A stretch of DNA of 64,000 nucleotides from assembly GCA_020636155.1 (NCBI GenBank), contig JACJYM010000001.1:62001-126000 (forward strand). Direction: 5' to 3'. Positions 1 to 7,871 of this stretch are shown one piece after another. The notes under the pieces were generated by a model. That model was not told where the DNA came from. It did not search any database and saw nothing but the letters and a program-made list of their open reading frames with translations. The translations under genes were made by a program, and so were the position numbers. Every line of letters begins with the position of its first letter. Position 1 is the first letter of the stretch. This DNA is from Lewinellaceae bacterium. Its GTDB lineage: Bacteria; Bacteroidota; Bacteroidia; Chitinophagales; Saprospiraceae.

Positions 1-976
1 GCTTTCAAATCAATCAAGTAATTTTAGACTGACGTCAATCAAATATTTTCTGACGTCTCCTTCGTTGCGCGATATAGTTGTGAATTGCTTTCAAATCAAT
101 CAAGTAATTTTAGACTGACGTCACTTTCGTTCTGCGGTTTCAAATGCTTTTAAGTTGTGAATTGCTTTCAAATCAATCAAGTAATTTTAGACTGACGTCA
201 GTTGGAATCAATCAAAAGGCACTCATCGGTTGTGTTGTGAATTTCAAATCAATCAAGTAATTTTAGACTGACGTCTGTCTAAGTTTCTGGAAAGGCCATC
301 TTATAAGTTGTGAATTGCTTTCAAATCAATCAAGTAATTTTAGACTGACGTCTAAGCATCCAGGTTGTTGTTGGGAATTTTCAAAAATCAAAAGATAAGT
401 GTTGTGAATTGCTTTCAAATCAATCAAGTAATTTTAGACTGACGTTGTTGAAAGTTCAACAAATGTTGTGGTTGCTTTCAAAATCAAATCAATCAAGTAA
501 TTTTAGACTGACGTTTTCTGATTAAAGGAAACTGTTGTGTTGTGAATTGCTTTCAAATCAATCAAGTAATTTTTAGACTGACGTCAAAAATAGGATCATT
601 ACTATAAATTAACGGTTGTGAATTGCTTTCAAATCAATCAAGTAATTTTAGACTGACGTCTTGTGGGCTTGTTGTGCTTTCAAATCAATTCAGATTTAGT
701 TGTGAATTGCTTTCAAATCAATCAAGTAATTTTAGACTGACGTCAATGAGTATGACTACCATTGCTTTCAAATTGTTGTGAATTGCTTTCAAATCAATCA
801 AGTAATTTTAGACTGACGTCAAACGGAACTCTGTACGGGCAAATGACGTTGTGAATTGCTTTCAAATCAATCAAGTAATTTTAGACTGACGTCTCACTTT
901 TGATCAAGGGCAAACCGATGGCATAGTTGTTTGAATTGCTTTCAAATCAATCAAGTAATTTTCAAATGACTGACGT
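1..976 (+). repeat. CRISPR block of type A repeats
   Basis: Type A repeats start at about 77, 154, 234, 307, 401, 465, 539, 615, 699, 775, 848 and 926, after a partial copy at 1-36. Their 3' half ends GACTGACGTC and does not form the terminal inverted repeat normal for type II repeats. Variants include a 4-nt deletion (234-275), an inserted AAATC-like segment (465-514), one extra T (539-585) and an internal CAAAT insertion (926-976). The intervening segments are 40, 31, 34, 31, 48, 19, 24, 29, 38, 30, 27 and 32 nt. That irregularity is not what Cas1-Cas2 integration normally produces. Confidence 0.9.
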
Positions 977-1368
977 AATCTCTTCAGCAGGCAATGGCCA
1001 TTGTTGTTGTGAATTGCTTTCAAATTGTTATTTAGTAATGGCTTTCAAAACAAGATAAATCTGTTGTGAATTGCTTTCAAATTGTTATCTTACATCGGTG
1101 TTTCACAAGAATTGCTTGTTTCAATCAAGTAATGTTGACTTTCTTTCAAATCAAGCAATTTTAGACTGATTTTTGCAGAATTGCCAACCAATTATGTTTC
1201 AAATTGTTATCTTACATCGGTGTTTCACAACTGATCCTACAATCGCATCGACTGAGCGGGTTGTGAATTGCTTTCAAATTGTACCTTTTATCTTAATGAG
1301 TAGCGCCATCGGTGAATTGCTTTCAAATCAATCATGAATTTTAGACTGACGTCGCAGTGTTTGATCTT
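977..1368 (+). repeat. Mosaic zone between the two CRISPR repeat types
   Basis: This stretch mixes a truncated type B copy (1006-1030), one full type B copy (1063-1109), a scrambled segment with short pieces of both types (1110-1196), a 5'-truncated type B copy (1197-1230), a 3'-truncated copy (1260-1283) and a type A-like copy with an internal deletion (1311-1353) followed by only 15 nt before the next repeat. It could be a recombination or decay zone, or a consensus error in a repeat-rich assembly. The sequence alone cannot decide. Confidence 0.75.
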
Positions 1369-1569
1369 GTTGTGAATTGCTTTCAAATTGTTATCTTACA
1401 TCGGTGTTTCACAAGCTAAACCATATTCTTTAATCATTATTTGATGTTGTGAATTGCTTTCAAATTGTTATCTTACATCGGTGTTTCACAAGATCAGCAA
1501 CTCCTTTGCCAAATGATTCTCCGTTGTGAATTGCTTTCAAATTGTTATCTTACATCGGTGTTTCACAAG
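1369..1569 (+). repeat. CRISPR block of type B repeats
   Basis: Three identical 47-nt type B repeats lie at 1369-1415, 1446-1492 and 1523-1569, separated by spacers of exactly 30 nt (1416-1445 and 1493-1522). The ends form an inverted repeat (TTGTGAA at the start, TTCACAA at the end), as expected for type II repeats. Type B pairs with the tracrRNA anti-repeat over 23 uninterrupted bases against 19 for type A, so type B is the better match to this locus's own tracrRNA. Confidence 0.93.
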
Positions 1570-1622
1570 AGCACCGCTGTAAGATATTGTAAATCAGATA
1601 CTTAATACCTCGACTAGAATTA

Positions 1623-1967
1623 CTAAAAAAACGATAACTGACGAGGTGTCTCCTGGTTTTTTTCAGGTTTAGTGCCGTAGAAGGTGATAATTTTACCAAA
1701 TTGAGCATCGGTAAAATGCATAAAACTGACCTTTCCGCTAGGTGGCATGTGTTTTTTAAGTCTCTCAATATGCACCCACATGTTCTCCCGACTAGGACAA
1801 TGTCTGACATAAATTGAAAATTGGAAAAGATGAAATCCTGCATCCAAGAGGACTTTCCGGAATTTTGTGGCTTCGTGCCGATCTTTTTTGGTTTCCGTAG
1901 GCAGATCAAAAGCAGCAAGTATCCACATAATCTGATATTTATTATACCTGCTCTGACTCGTGTTCAT
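1623..1967 (-). CDS. cas2: CRISPR-associated endonuclease Cas2 (type II-C)
   Basis: A 114-residue protein. Cas2 forms the central dimer of the Cas1-Cas2 spacer integrase. The N-terminal beta strand MWILAAFDLP, then TETKKDRHEATKFRK and FQFSIYVRHC, follow the Cas2 family of Bacteroidota type II-C loci. The ATG at 1967 was chosen because it overlaps the cas1 stop codon by one base (TAATG), which implies translational coupling; a 17-codon extension upstream would run into cas1. An internal Met just before WILAAFDLP is a less likely alternative start. The gene is the last of the operon and its stop lies close to the array. Confidence 0.95.
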   Translation of the reverse strand: MNTSQSRYNKYQIMWILAAFDLPTETKKDRHEATKFRKVLLDAGFHLFQFSIYVRHCPSRENMWVHIERLKKHMPPSGKVSFMHFTDAQFGKIITFYGTKPEKNQETPRQLSFF

Positions 1968-2863
1968 TACATGGGTATTAGTGGAAAAATAATTTTGCGC
2001 TTTTCCCCCAACAAACATGCCCTATATGATGCCATCGTCTCAGCCATTCCGACCATAAGCGGTCGCATTTTAGAGCCAAACTTTGCATCAATCGTCGCAA
2101 TTCCTAATAGCGCTTGTCTATCATCTTTACTCAAAAACTGTTCCATTTCAGTAATTCCTTTGGTAATATCCCAGACTATCAAATCTACAAAAGGTCTGAA
2201 CGGCTCCATAATATCATCTGCGAGACAATATGGGTTAAATCTATTGCGATGATTAATGCCCACCGTAGGCATCAATCCAGCACTTACCAAAGCTCTAGCC
2301 ACCATCGACCTCAGAAGAATATATCCATAGTTCAGATAGTTATTGGGCGGTTCACCATATCGGTCACGGCCAATGCCGGGCATCGTTACCTGCCAATATA
2401 CCGATGCGGCATAGCCTTCTACCTCCGTCTGATTATTGATGGTGATTTTATTCATCAATCCCTCCAGTTTTCTTGATTCGGGAATGTGTTTTAGTTTTCT
2501 GAGTACTAGCGCTTGATTATTAACTTTTGATGCTATGCACTGAGTCCATAGCTGAGTTTTTAAGGATAGTGTCATTTCTGTCTGCGCAATCTGGGCTTTC
2601 ATTTGTTCGCTATGACCTACCAAAGGCAGCATGATGCCATACGGCATGTGCTTTTCATCGCAAGATATGATCGCAGCATTATTATCCTGTAAAGCTCTAA
2701 CTAAGGAGTGTGTAATGGTGATCTGCGGATGATCCATCATGAGGATTGCGATATCCTCGACAGGAGCTGACCTGATGACTCCCTCATTATTTTTGGCACA
2801 TAATTGCTTTCTTTCTAAGTACAAATACGAAGGTGATTCTATATAAATGGTTCTTTTTATCAT
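1967..2863 (-). CDS. cas1: CRISPR-associated endonuclease Cas1 (type II-C)
   Basis: A 298-residue protein, normal length for type II Cas1. With Cas2 it captures and integrates new spacers. The N-terminal beta domain (about residues 1-75) is followed by the alpha-helical catalytic domain. The metal ligands of the family can be placed at Glu149 (in EVEGYAA), His205 (in GINHRNRFNPYCLADD) and Glu220 (in IMEPFRPFVD), so the enzyme looks intact. Its ATG overlaps the stop codon of the upstream transposase-like gene (ATGA at 2863-2860) and its stop overlaps the cas2 start. Cas1 translation is therefore probably coupled to the transposase-like gene rather than directly to cas9. Confidence 0.97.
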   Translation of the reverse strand: MIKRTIYIESPSYLYLERKQLCAKNNEGVIRSAPVEDIAILMMDHPQITITHSLVRALQDNNAAIISCDEKHMPYGIMLPLVGHSEQMKAQIAQTEMTLSLKTQLWTQCIASKVNNQALVLRKLKHIPESRKLEGLMNKITINNQTEVEGYAASVYWQVTMPGIGRDRYGEPPNNYLNYGYILLRSMVARALVSAGLMPTVGINHRNRFNPYCLADDIMEPFRPFVDLIVWDITKGITEMEQFLSKDDRQALLGIATIDAKFGSKMRPLMVGMAETMASYRACLLGEKRKIIFPLIPM

Positions 2864-3492
2864 TCCAAATCAAAATCTATAGTTTCTAATTCCAATAGAT
2901 AGCTTTGATGAAATTGTATAAACTCGGCATTGCCGCCAAAAATCTCTAATACCTTTTCCCGTTTTATTTTGGTGTCACGTGCTGACATTATGGTATTATA
3001 TGAGCTGAATTCCCATTCATTGTAATTGGTCGCAAACCCATGATGTATTGGGTTTCTATGAATGTATGCAATCACTCTGAGCAGATGTACTTCATTGGTA
3101 ATTTCCTTTTTCTTAAAATTAGGTGTAAATAGACTACCCTTACGGCCAATATATTTATTATAGGCTTGCGTATAGCTACTAAATAAGTTAGAAAAGGATT
3201 TCGTGATTTTCTTAGCGATAAAATCTTCATCTAACTTTTGGAAAGTTTTGAACTTTCCAAAAGTTTCTTTCCCATCGAACTTTCCAAAAGTTTCTCCTAA
3301 TTCTTCTGAAGATTTTATTCTAATCAAGAAATGAAAATGATTTGGCATCAGGCAATAGCAATACGTATCCGCAATTGGAGAGATATATTTATCCCACTTA
3401 TTCAGAAAAAATTGATAATTTTCCCTTTTTCTAAATAGATTTTCGAACCCATTGGCTCGGTTGAATATGTGGTAGAAATTAGATGATTGCAT
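2860..3492 (-). CDS. Y1/HUH transposase-like protein (RAYT family) inside the cas operon
   Basis: A 210-residue protein of the IS200-like Y1 superfamily, close to the REP-associated tyrosine transposases common as single genes in Bacteroidota. Visible family features are the N-terminal FYHIFNRANG, the HUH metal motif in CLMPNHFHFLIRI, the downstream helix SYTQAYNKYIGRKGSLF that carries the expected nucleophilic Tyr, and the C-terminal IAYIHRNPIHHG. The ATG at 3492 lies 4 nt after the cas9 stop; a TTG nine codons upstream, overlapping cas9, is possible. The stop overlaps the cas1 start (ATGA). I see no IS-type ends around it. It may be a domesticated or accidental passenger; a CRISPR role is only inference. 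Confidence 0.88.
   Translation of the reverse strand: MQSSNFYHIFNRANGFENLFRKRENYQFFLNKWDKYISPIADTYCYCLMPNHFHFLIRIKSSEELGETFGKFDGKETFGKFKTFQKLDEDFIAKKITKSFSNLFSSYTQAYNKYIGRKGSLFTPNFKKKEITNEVHLLRVIAYIHRNPIHHGFATNYNEWEFSSYNTIMSARDTKIKREKVLEIFGGNAEFIQFHQSYLLELETIDFDLE
3233..3292. repeat. Perfect palindrome plus third copy inside the HUH transposase gene
   Basis: The plus strand shows AACTTTTGGAAAGTT (3233-3247), a 3-nt loop, its exact reverse complement AACTTTCCAAAAGTT (3251-3265), and another copy of the latter at 3278-3292. In the protein this falls in the variable linker between the HUH motif and the catalytic helix, where it reads as repeated ETFGKF-like segments. It resembles a REP/BIME-like hairpin element carried in frame by the gene of a REP-type transposase. 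Confidence 0.8.
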
Positions 3493-3496
3493 AAAA

Positions 3497-6400
3497 TTAG
3501 TATTCTCCGATTTGAACAATTTTACCCAAATGATTGATTCTAACTTTAATAATTCCTAGCAATGGATTACAGCTTCGTATATTTATGAAAGATTTTCCAA
3601 CTAGTGCTTTATTTTCATCAACTGTTGTTTCAAGATGATGTCTAAACATATAATTTTTAGTTGCAATCTTTTGAACTCTAAACACATTTTTAGAAATCAA
3701 TTTCAAATTCTTTTCGTCCAATAAATCAATCTCATGTGGGTTAAAATCTTCTGATGGAAATACAAACATTTCGTTTTGTTTCATGCTGAATTGAAACTGC
3801 CAACCTAAATCTTTGTTGAGAGATTTATCTATAATTGGCAAGTCCTGATTGACTCTTTCGACGGCTTCATAAAAGCTCACGACTTGCTCTTGAAGATTTC
3901 CGTCGGCATCCTGATAAATCGCCACATGATGATTATTCCCAGTACTGACAAAATCCACAGGAATTCGTTTTCCCTTTTCGTCCAATATTTCTTTTCCGAA
4001 ATGGTCTTTTTGGTAATGTAAAGCTTCTGCATTGCTAACTCCTGTAATGGTAACCGATTTTATCGCGATTCCTTTATCTTTATTGAGCCATATCGGATTC
4101 TTTTCCAAATCGGAAAAGGCTTCTTTGGCATTGCCATTAAATTCATCTAAACGTTTTTTGAGAATTCGTTTGATGCCTTCATCTGTGATTTTTTCGATGT
4201 TTTTATAATCTTTGAAATTATCGGCATTTATTGGTTTTCTGATAGTATAGCCCGATTCGTACCATGCCAAGGTTACTTTTTCGGGAACGTTTTCGGTAAC
4301 ATTGATTTTTACTGGATTTTTTGAAACTGCATTTTTTCCTGCAAAAGCTTTTTTAGGATCTTTGTTGAATTCCTCTAGTCTTTGTAGCAAAGCATTTCTG
4401 AAAGTTTTATTTTCTACTTTTAAGATGGTTTCTTGATCAAATTTTACATTGATTTTTTCCTCTTTCTTTTGCAAAAATAGTTTCGCACCATAAACTGTTT
4501 CTTTATGCAGTTGCCCTCTCGGCGTGAGTTCTTGTTTTTTATTTACTCCGACTTTCTTTTTTGTTGAATTAATGTTTTGGGTGACGACTTTATTTTTGGC
4601 TTTGTGTGAAATCAAGATTTCTTCTAAGTGCTTTTTGGCATCACTTCTAAAGTGTTCCATCGGTTTTTTGAAACGTCTTTTTTTCTTGCCGTTTTTCTTT
4701 TCAATTTCTTCCGTAATGATATTTTCGATAGCGTAAATATTGGCATGTTGTTTATGGTTCTCATCTTTTCGGGCATTCAAATAATTAAGATATTGAATGT
4801 GATTATGCGTTGTAAAAGCAACTGTCAATGCATCCATGGCATGATGACGATGGTCGTTCCTCTTGGTCCAATCAATAATTGTTTCCTTTTCCTCTCCTTT
4901 TGAATTTTCAATCATTTCCGTTAAACCTAATTCTCGATATTTTGGAAGATTCAATTCTTTCATGGTATTCACTAAATCCCAATCTTCTCTCAATTTAGCG
5001 GTAACACTTCCAGAAGTGGAAACCACCGAAGGCGTAATTTGAAAAAGAATTTCTTTGGCTTTTTTAGCAATGTACTGACTGTCACGCAAATCTCTCTCGA
5101 CAAAACCGTCACCAATATCGGAACCTTTCTTTTTCAGTTTTTCATACTTGGCTTTGGAAATAGCTCCGGTTGTAAATAAATCTTCAATAACCGACAAAAA
5201 TTGGCCTTCAGATTCCTTCCCTAAAGTTTCCATGTAATCTATCGCCGTCATACTTCCTTTGGCCAAATTGGCCTGTCTAGGAACCAAAACTTTATTGGAA
5301 AAACTATCGTCAAAAAATCTGGATTGGGGAATGACGTGATCAATGTCATACTTGTCGGTAAAAATATTTTCTTTCTCAATTTTAGCGTTCGTATACAAAT
5401 CTTTGAAAGCATTTTTTTCCAATTCTAAATATAATTTGTACCGAATCAAATCATTTCGAGAAGGCATGGAAATACCATATTCATCTTGCAGAATTTTACG
5501 GTATTTTTCGTGTTCTATTGTTGCTTTATTGATGGAAGCCGTCATTTCCTCACGTTCCTTGGCATTCTTTTTCAATTCACGTGAAAGTTCCACTCTTATC
5601 TCATCCAAATTTCCGTATTCTTCAACCACCGCATTCACGACATTAATCATTTGATTCAAAATCTTTTCAACCACAGGATTTCGCAATGCATTTTTAGGGA
5701 GGATTTCCAATTGTGTTTTTAATTCTCTATTTTTTAATTCTTCTTTTTTCAGCGAATGTTTGGAATGATTGTAACCTGCATGTACACATGCATCACTATA
5801 TTTATGTTCTTTGATGTAAGGGAAAATCTTTCGCATGGCTTTACTACTCAAACTCCCGTAATCTTGCGGAAAGGTTACTGCACCTATAATCTTGGCTTGT
5901 TCTTTACTAAAACCGAATTTCTCATTCAAAAGACGATACAGAGTTTCGCTCCCAGATGGAGAATTATCGCCTTCGTAAGAATACAACAAATGCCAAAGCT
6001 GATAAGACTTTTGTTGCTCAAAAGCTTTGCCGTCTAATTCGGGATTAAATTCTAAAATTTCGGTATCAATATTTAAGGTTTCAAATATAGAACGTACCAT
6101 ATTTTTAATTTCCGAAGCCGAAACATCTAAATCCGATAAGGTAACTTCATCTTTATTGGATTTAACTTTAAGTAAGTCCAAAATTTCATACCCTTCAACG
6201 TACAATATTTTCAAATAGGCATCGTACAATACCTGATTCGTTTTATTGCCTTCAATATTTTTGAAATTGATTTTAACGGTTTTGTCTGTCTGACCCAAAA
6301 GTTTTAATGCTTTTGCTCCAGTAATTGTCCCTTTTAGATTGACTTCATCAAATAAAACTTGCTTTTCGTCCTCGTCTAAATAACGTTTTCCTTCTTCATT

Positions 6401-7675
6401 TTTTAATTCGATATTATTGAGAACCTGCCAAATCTTAATTTCCTGAAACAGTGGCGATGATTTCGGAGCCACTCGCATTCCAACCAACTTTTTCTTGGTT
6501 TTTCCTTCTTGGGTAATTTCGATTTCTTTTTGTTCGAATTCACATAGACTAATTAATCCTTTTTGGGATTTCAATTTCCGTTGAAAGAAAATAATAACAT
6601 CACGAATTTCTTCTTTTAAACCCTTCGACATTTGCGGATGAAATTGAGATTGTGTTTCCCAAATTTGTTCAAATTCATCCAAATAATCTTGGCGATAAAA
6701 CACTTGATTTTTCAATCTTGTGTGTGGGTTCCTTTGTAGTTGATTGTATAAATATTGACCAACCGTTTCTTTATTGAAATATAGTTTTTTGCTTCTATCT
6801 GAAATCGCTCCGAGATAACCGCTGGATTTGTTAATGTCATTGTTGATTTCGGTAATTACATAAGCCATTTCTTCTTTGGTCAATTGCCTAGAAATAGCAT
6901 CATTTCTCCACCGGTAGGCTTGTATTTTCTTCTCCTCACGGCTTCCTTTGTTTTCAGCAGTATTGAATTCATAAGTTTTCCAAAACAAAGCCGAAGTTGC
7001 CCGTTGGCCCTTTCCTTCTAATTCTTTTCTAAATTCATCCGTCAAAATTTCTGGATAATATTGTTTTTGAAAATTCCAAACTTTATCCAATTCTGCATTC
7101 AAATCGGAACGGTAGAAATCGGGAATTTGCCTTTTACCTGATATCAATAATTGATACACATATTGTCCTGGAGTGAGGTTTTCTTCATACAATTTTTTGG
7201 CAATTGACATTCCGTCAATCAATTGTCCTTCATCATCGTTCTTTACTTTGCGGCTGCTTTTATATCCTCTTTTTTTATTAATGAGAAGGAGTACTCTCGC
7301 CAACTCATCCAACTCAATTCTTTCAGATGCCGATTTTGCTCTTAACCGCTGCGTTTCGAACGTGGTATTTTTTCCAGACTCAGCAAAAAGAGATTCATCA
7401 GCAACAATTTTATTCTTCTTTAAAATTTCCATAAGATGCTCTCTCCTCAACTTGAAACGTTGCAAGTTTCTTCTGGCACTTCTCGCCAAAGTCCTACTTG
7501 CATTGGTGGTAATTGGTTTTCCTTTTTCAAAATTGGTTTGCTCATCCACCGTTAAGGGATTGACCCTTACACCTAATTTGATGATTCTATTTTCTTGTGG
7601 GTTTTTAGTATTTTCTTCCACTAATGCCCATCCAATGCTATTCGTCCCTAAGTCCAATCCCAATATGCGTTTCAT
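3497..7675 (-). CDS. cas9: CRISPR-associated endonuclease Cas9 (type II-C)
   Basis: A 1392-residue RNA-guided DNA endonuclease, within the length range of Bacteroidota type II-C Cas9. RuvC-I is at the N-terminus (GLDLGTNSIGWAL, Asp8), followed by an Arg-rich bridge helix (about 60-95, RTLARSARRNLQRFKLRREH). RuvC-II is IRVELSREL with Glu696. The HNH domain shows YDIDHVIPQSR with His780 and the following SNKVLVPRQAN. RuvC-III is HRHHAMDALTVAF with His944/His945 and Asp948. The rest is the C-terminal PAM-interacting region. All catalytic residues are present. No csn2 or cas4 lies nearby, which with the gene order cas9-cas1-cas2 supports subtype II-C. It is the first gene of the operon and diverges from the tracrRNA gene. 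Confidence 0.98.
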   Translation of the reverse strand: MKRILGLDLGTNSIGWALVEENTKNPQENRIIKLGVRVNPLTVDEQTNFEKGKPITTNASRTLARSARRNLQRFKLRREHLMEILKKNKIVADESLFAESGKNTTFETQRLRAKSASERIELDELARVLLLINKKRGYKSSRKVKNDDEGQLIDGMSIAKKLYEENLTPGQYVYQLLISGKRQIPDFYRSDLNAELDKVWNFQKQYYPEILTDEFRKELEGKGQRATSALFWKTYEFNTAENKGSREEKKIQAYRWRNDAISRQLTKEEMAYVITEINNDINKSSGYLGAISDRSKKLYFNKETVGQYLYNQLQRNPHTRLKNQVFYRQDYLDEFEQIWETQSQFHPQMSKGLKEEIRDVIIFFQRKLKSQKGLISLCEFEQKEIEITQEGKTKKKLVGMRVAPKSSPLFQEIKIWQVLNNIELKNEEGKRYLDEDEKQVLFDEVNLKGTITGAKALKLLGQTDKTVKINFKNIEGNKTNQVLYDAYLKILYVEGYEILDLLKVKSNKDEVTLSDLDVSASEIKNMVRSIFETLNIDTEILEFNPELDGKAFEQQKSYQLWHLLYSYEGDNSPSGSETLYRLLNEKFGFSKEQAKIIGAVTFPQDYGSLSSKAMRKIFPYIKEHKYSDACVHAGYNHSKHSLKKEELKNRELKTQLEILPKNALRNPVVEKILNQMINVVNAVVEEYGNLDEIRVELSRELKKNAKEREEMTASINKATIEHEKYRKILQDEYGISMPSRNDLIRYKLYLELEKNAFKDLYTNAKIEKENIFTDKYDIDHVIPQSRFFDDSFSNKVLVPRQANLAKGSMTAIDYMETLGKESEGQFLSVIEDLFTTGAISKAKYEKLKKKGSDIGDGFVERDLRDSQYIAKKAKEILFQITPSVVSTSGSVTAKLREDWDLVNTMKELNLPKYRELGLTEMIENSKGEEKETIIDWTKRNDHRHHAMDALTVAFTTHNHIQYLNYLNARKDENHKQHANIYAIENIITEEIEKKNGKKKRRFKKPMEHFRSDAKKHLEEILISHKAKNKVVTQNINSTKKKVGVNKKQELTPRGQLHKETVYGAKLFLQKKEEKINVKFDQETILKVENKTFRNALLQRLEEFNKDPKKAFAGKNAVSKNPVKINVTENVPEKVTLAWYESGYTIRKPINADNFKDYKNIEKITDEGIKRILKKRLDEFNGNAKEAFSDLEKNPIWLNKDKGIAIKSVTITGVSNAEALHYQKDHFGKEILDEKGKRIPVDFVSTGNNHHVAIYQDADGNLQEQVVSFYEAVERVNQDLPIIDKSLNKDLGWQFQFSMKQNEMFVFPSEDFNPHEIDLLDEKNLKLISKNVFRVQKIATKNYMFRHHLETTVDENKALVGKSFINIRSCNPLLGIIKVRINHLGKIVQIGEY

Positions 7676-7742
7676 AGTAATTTAGTTATATCAAAAAAAT
7701 AATTATTAATCGACATAAAATTAACTAAAAAAACAAAGCTCA

Positions 7743-7769
7743 GAAAGGGGAAAAATCCCCTTTTTTATT
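7743..7769. terminator. GGGG/CCCC hairpin with flanking A and T runs
   Basis: The sequence AAAGGGGAAAAATCCCC is followed by a run of six T on the plus strand, and is A-rich on its left, so it could act on either strand. It lies between the cas9 start and the tracrRNA promoter. It may insulate the two divergent units or act as an attenuator in the cas9 leader. The same stem reappears at 8235-8248. Confidence 0.5.
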
Positions 7770-7784
7770 TCCACTCATTCATTG

Positions 7785-7792
7785 TATATTTG
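7785..7792 (+). promoter_or_regulatory. Promoter -7 box of the tracrRNA gene
   Basis: TATATTTG is a perfect match to the Bacteroidota -7 consensus TAnnTTTG. It would place the transcription start around 7797-7799, exactly where the anti-repeat begins. No clear TTG is seen at the -33 position. Confidence 0.7.
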
Positions 7793-7797
7793 CATCA

Positions 7798-7871
7798 ACA
7801 ATTTGAAAGCAATTCACAATAAGGATTATTCCGTTGTGAAAACATTTAAGACGGGGCAACTCGTCTTTTTT
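7798..7871 (+). ncRNA. tracrRNA of the type II-C system
   Basis: The RNA begins with the anti-repeat AACAATTTGAAAGCAATTCA, complementary to the 5' half of the CRISPR repeat. The duplex with type B repeats is 23 bp without a bulge. Next comes CAATAAGG, as in other II-C tracrRNAs, a short GGA/TCC stem and a linker. The 3' end is a terminator hairpin (AAGACG with CGTCTT) followed by a T run at 7866-7871. It directs crRNA processing and Cas9 loading. The gene is transcribed away from cas9. The start is inferred from the promoter and the end from the terminator; no transcript data are available here. Confidence 0.88.

Larger units (their letters stand above)
1..1569 (+). CRISPR. Type II-C CRISPR array with two repeat types
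   Basis: About 21 repeat copies, complete or partial, are visible, and the array continues beyond the left edge. All complete copies begin with GTTGTGAATTGCTTTCAAAT. Thirteen consecutive copies on the left (the first cut by the edge) end in GACTGACGTC (type A, 46 nt). The copies nearest cas2 end in TTTCACAAG (type B, 47 nt). Read on the plus strand, the shared 5' half pairs with the anti-repeat at 7798-7821, so crRNAs are made from the plus strand, convergent with the cas operon. The two clean type B spacers are both 30 nt. Spacers in the type A block vary from 19 to 48 nt and several contain pieces of repeat. The last repeat ends 53 nt before the cas2 stop codon. Confidence 0.95.

Noticed and set aside
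1..1569. Two separate CRISPR arrays side by side
   Set aside because: No leader or unique spacer DNA separates the two repeat types, and mixed copies occur between them, so it is treated as one array.
1550..1918. Open frame of 122 codons on the minus strand overlapping cas2 and the last repeat
   Set aside because: It runs antiparallel in frame space to the conserved cas2 coding sequence and into the CRISPR repeat, and has no protein-like features.
1821..2476. Two plus-strand open frames across cas2 and cas1
   Set aside because: Antisense to well-conserved cas genes; no family resemblance or start signal.
2860..3492. A complete IS200/IS605 insertion sequence
   Set aside because: I found no subterminal hairpin ends, no accessory TnpB/IscB gene and no disrupted reading frame; the gene fits tightly between cas9 and cas1, so it is annotated only as a gene.
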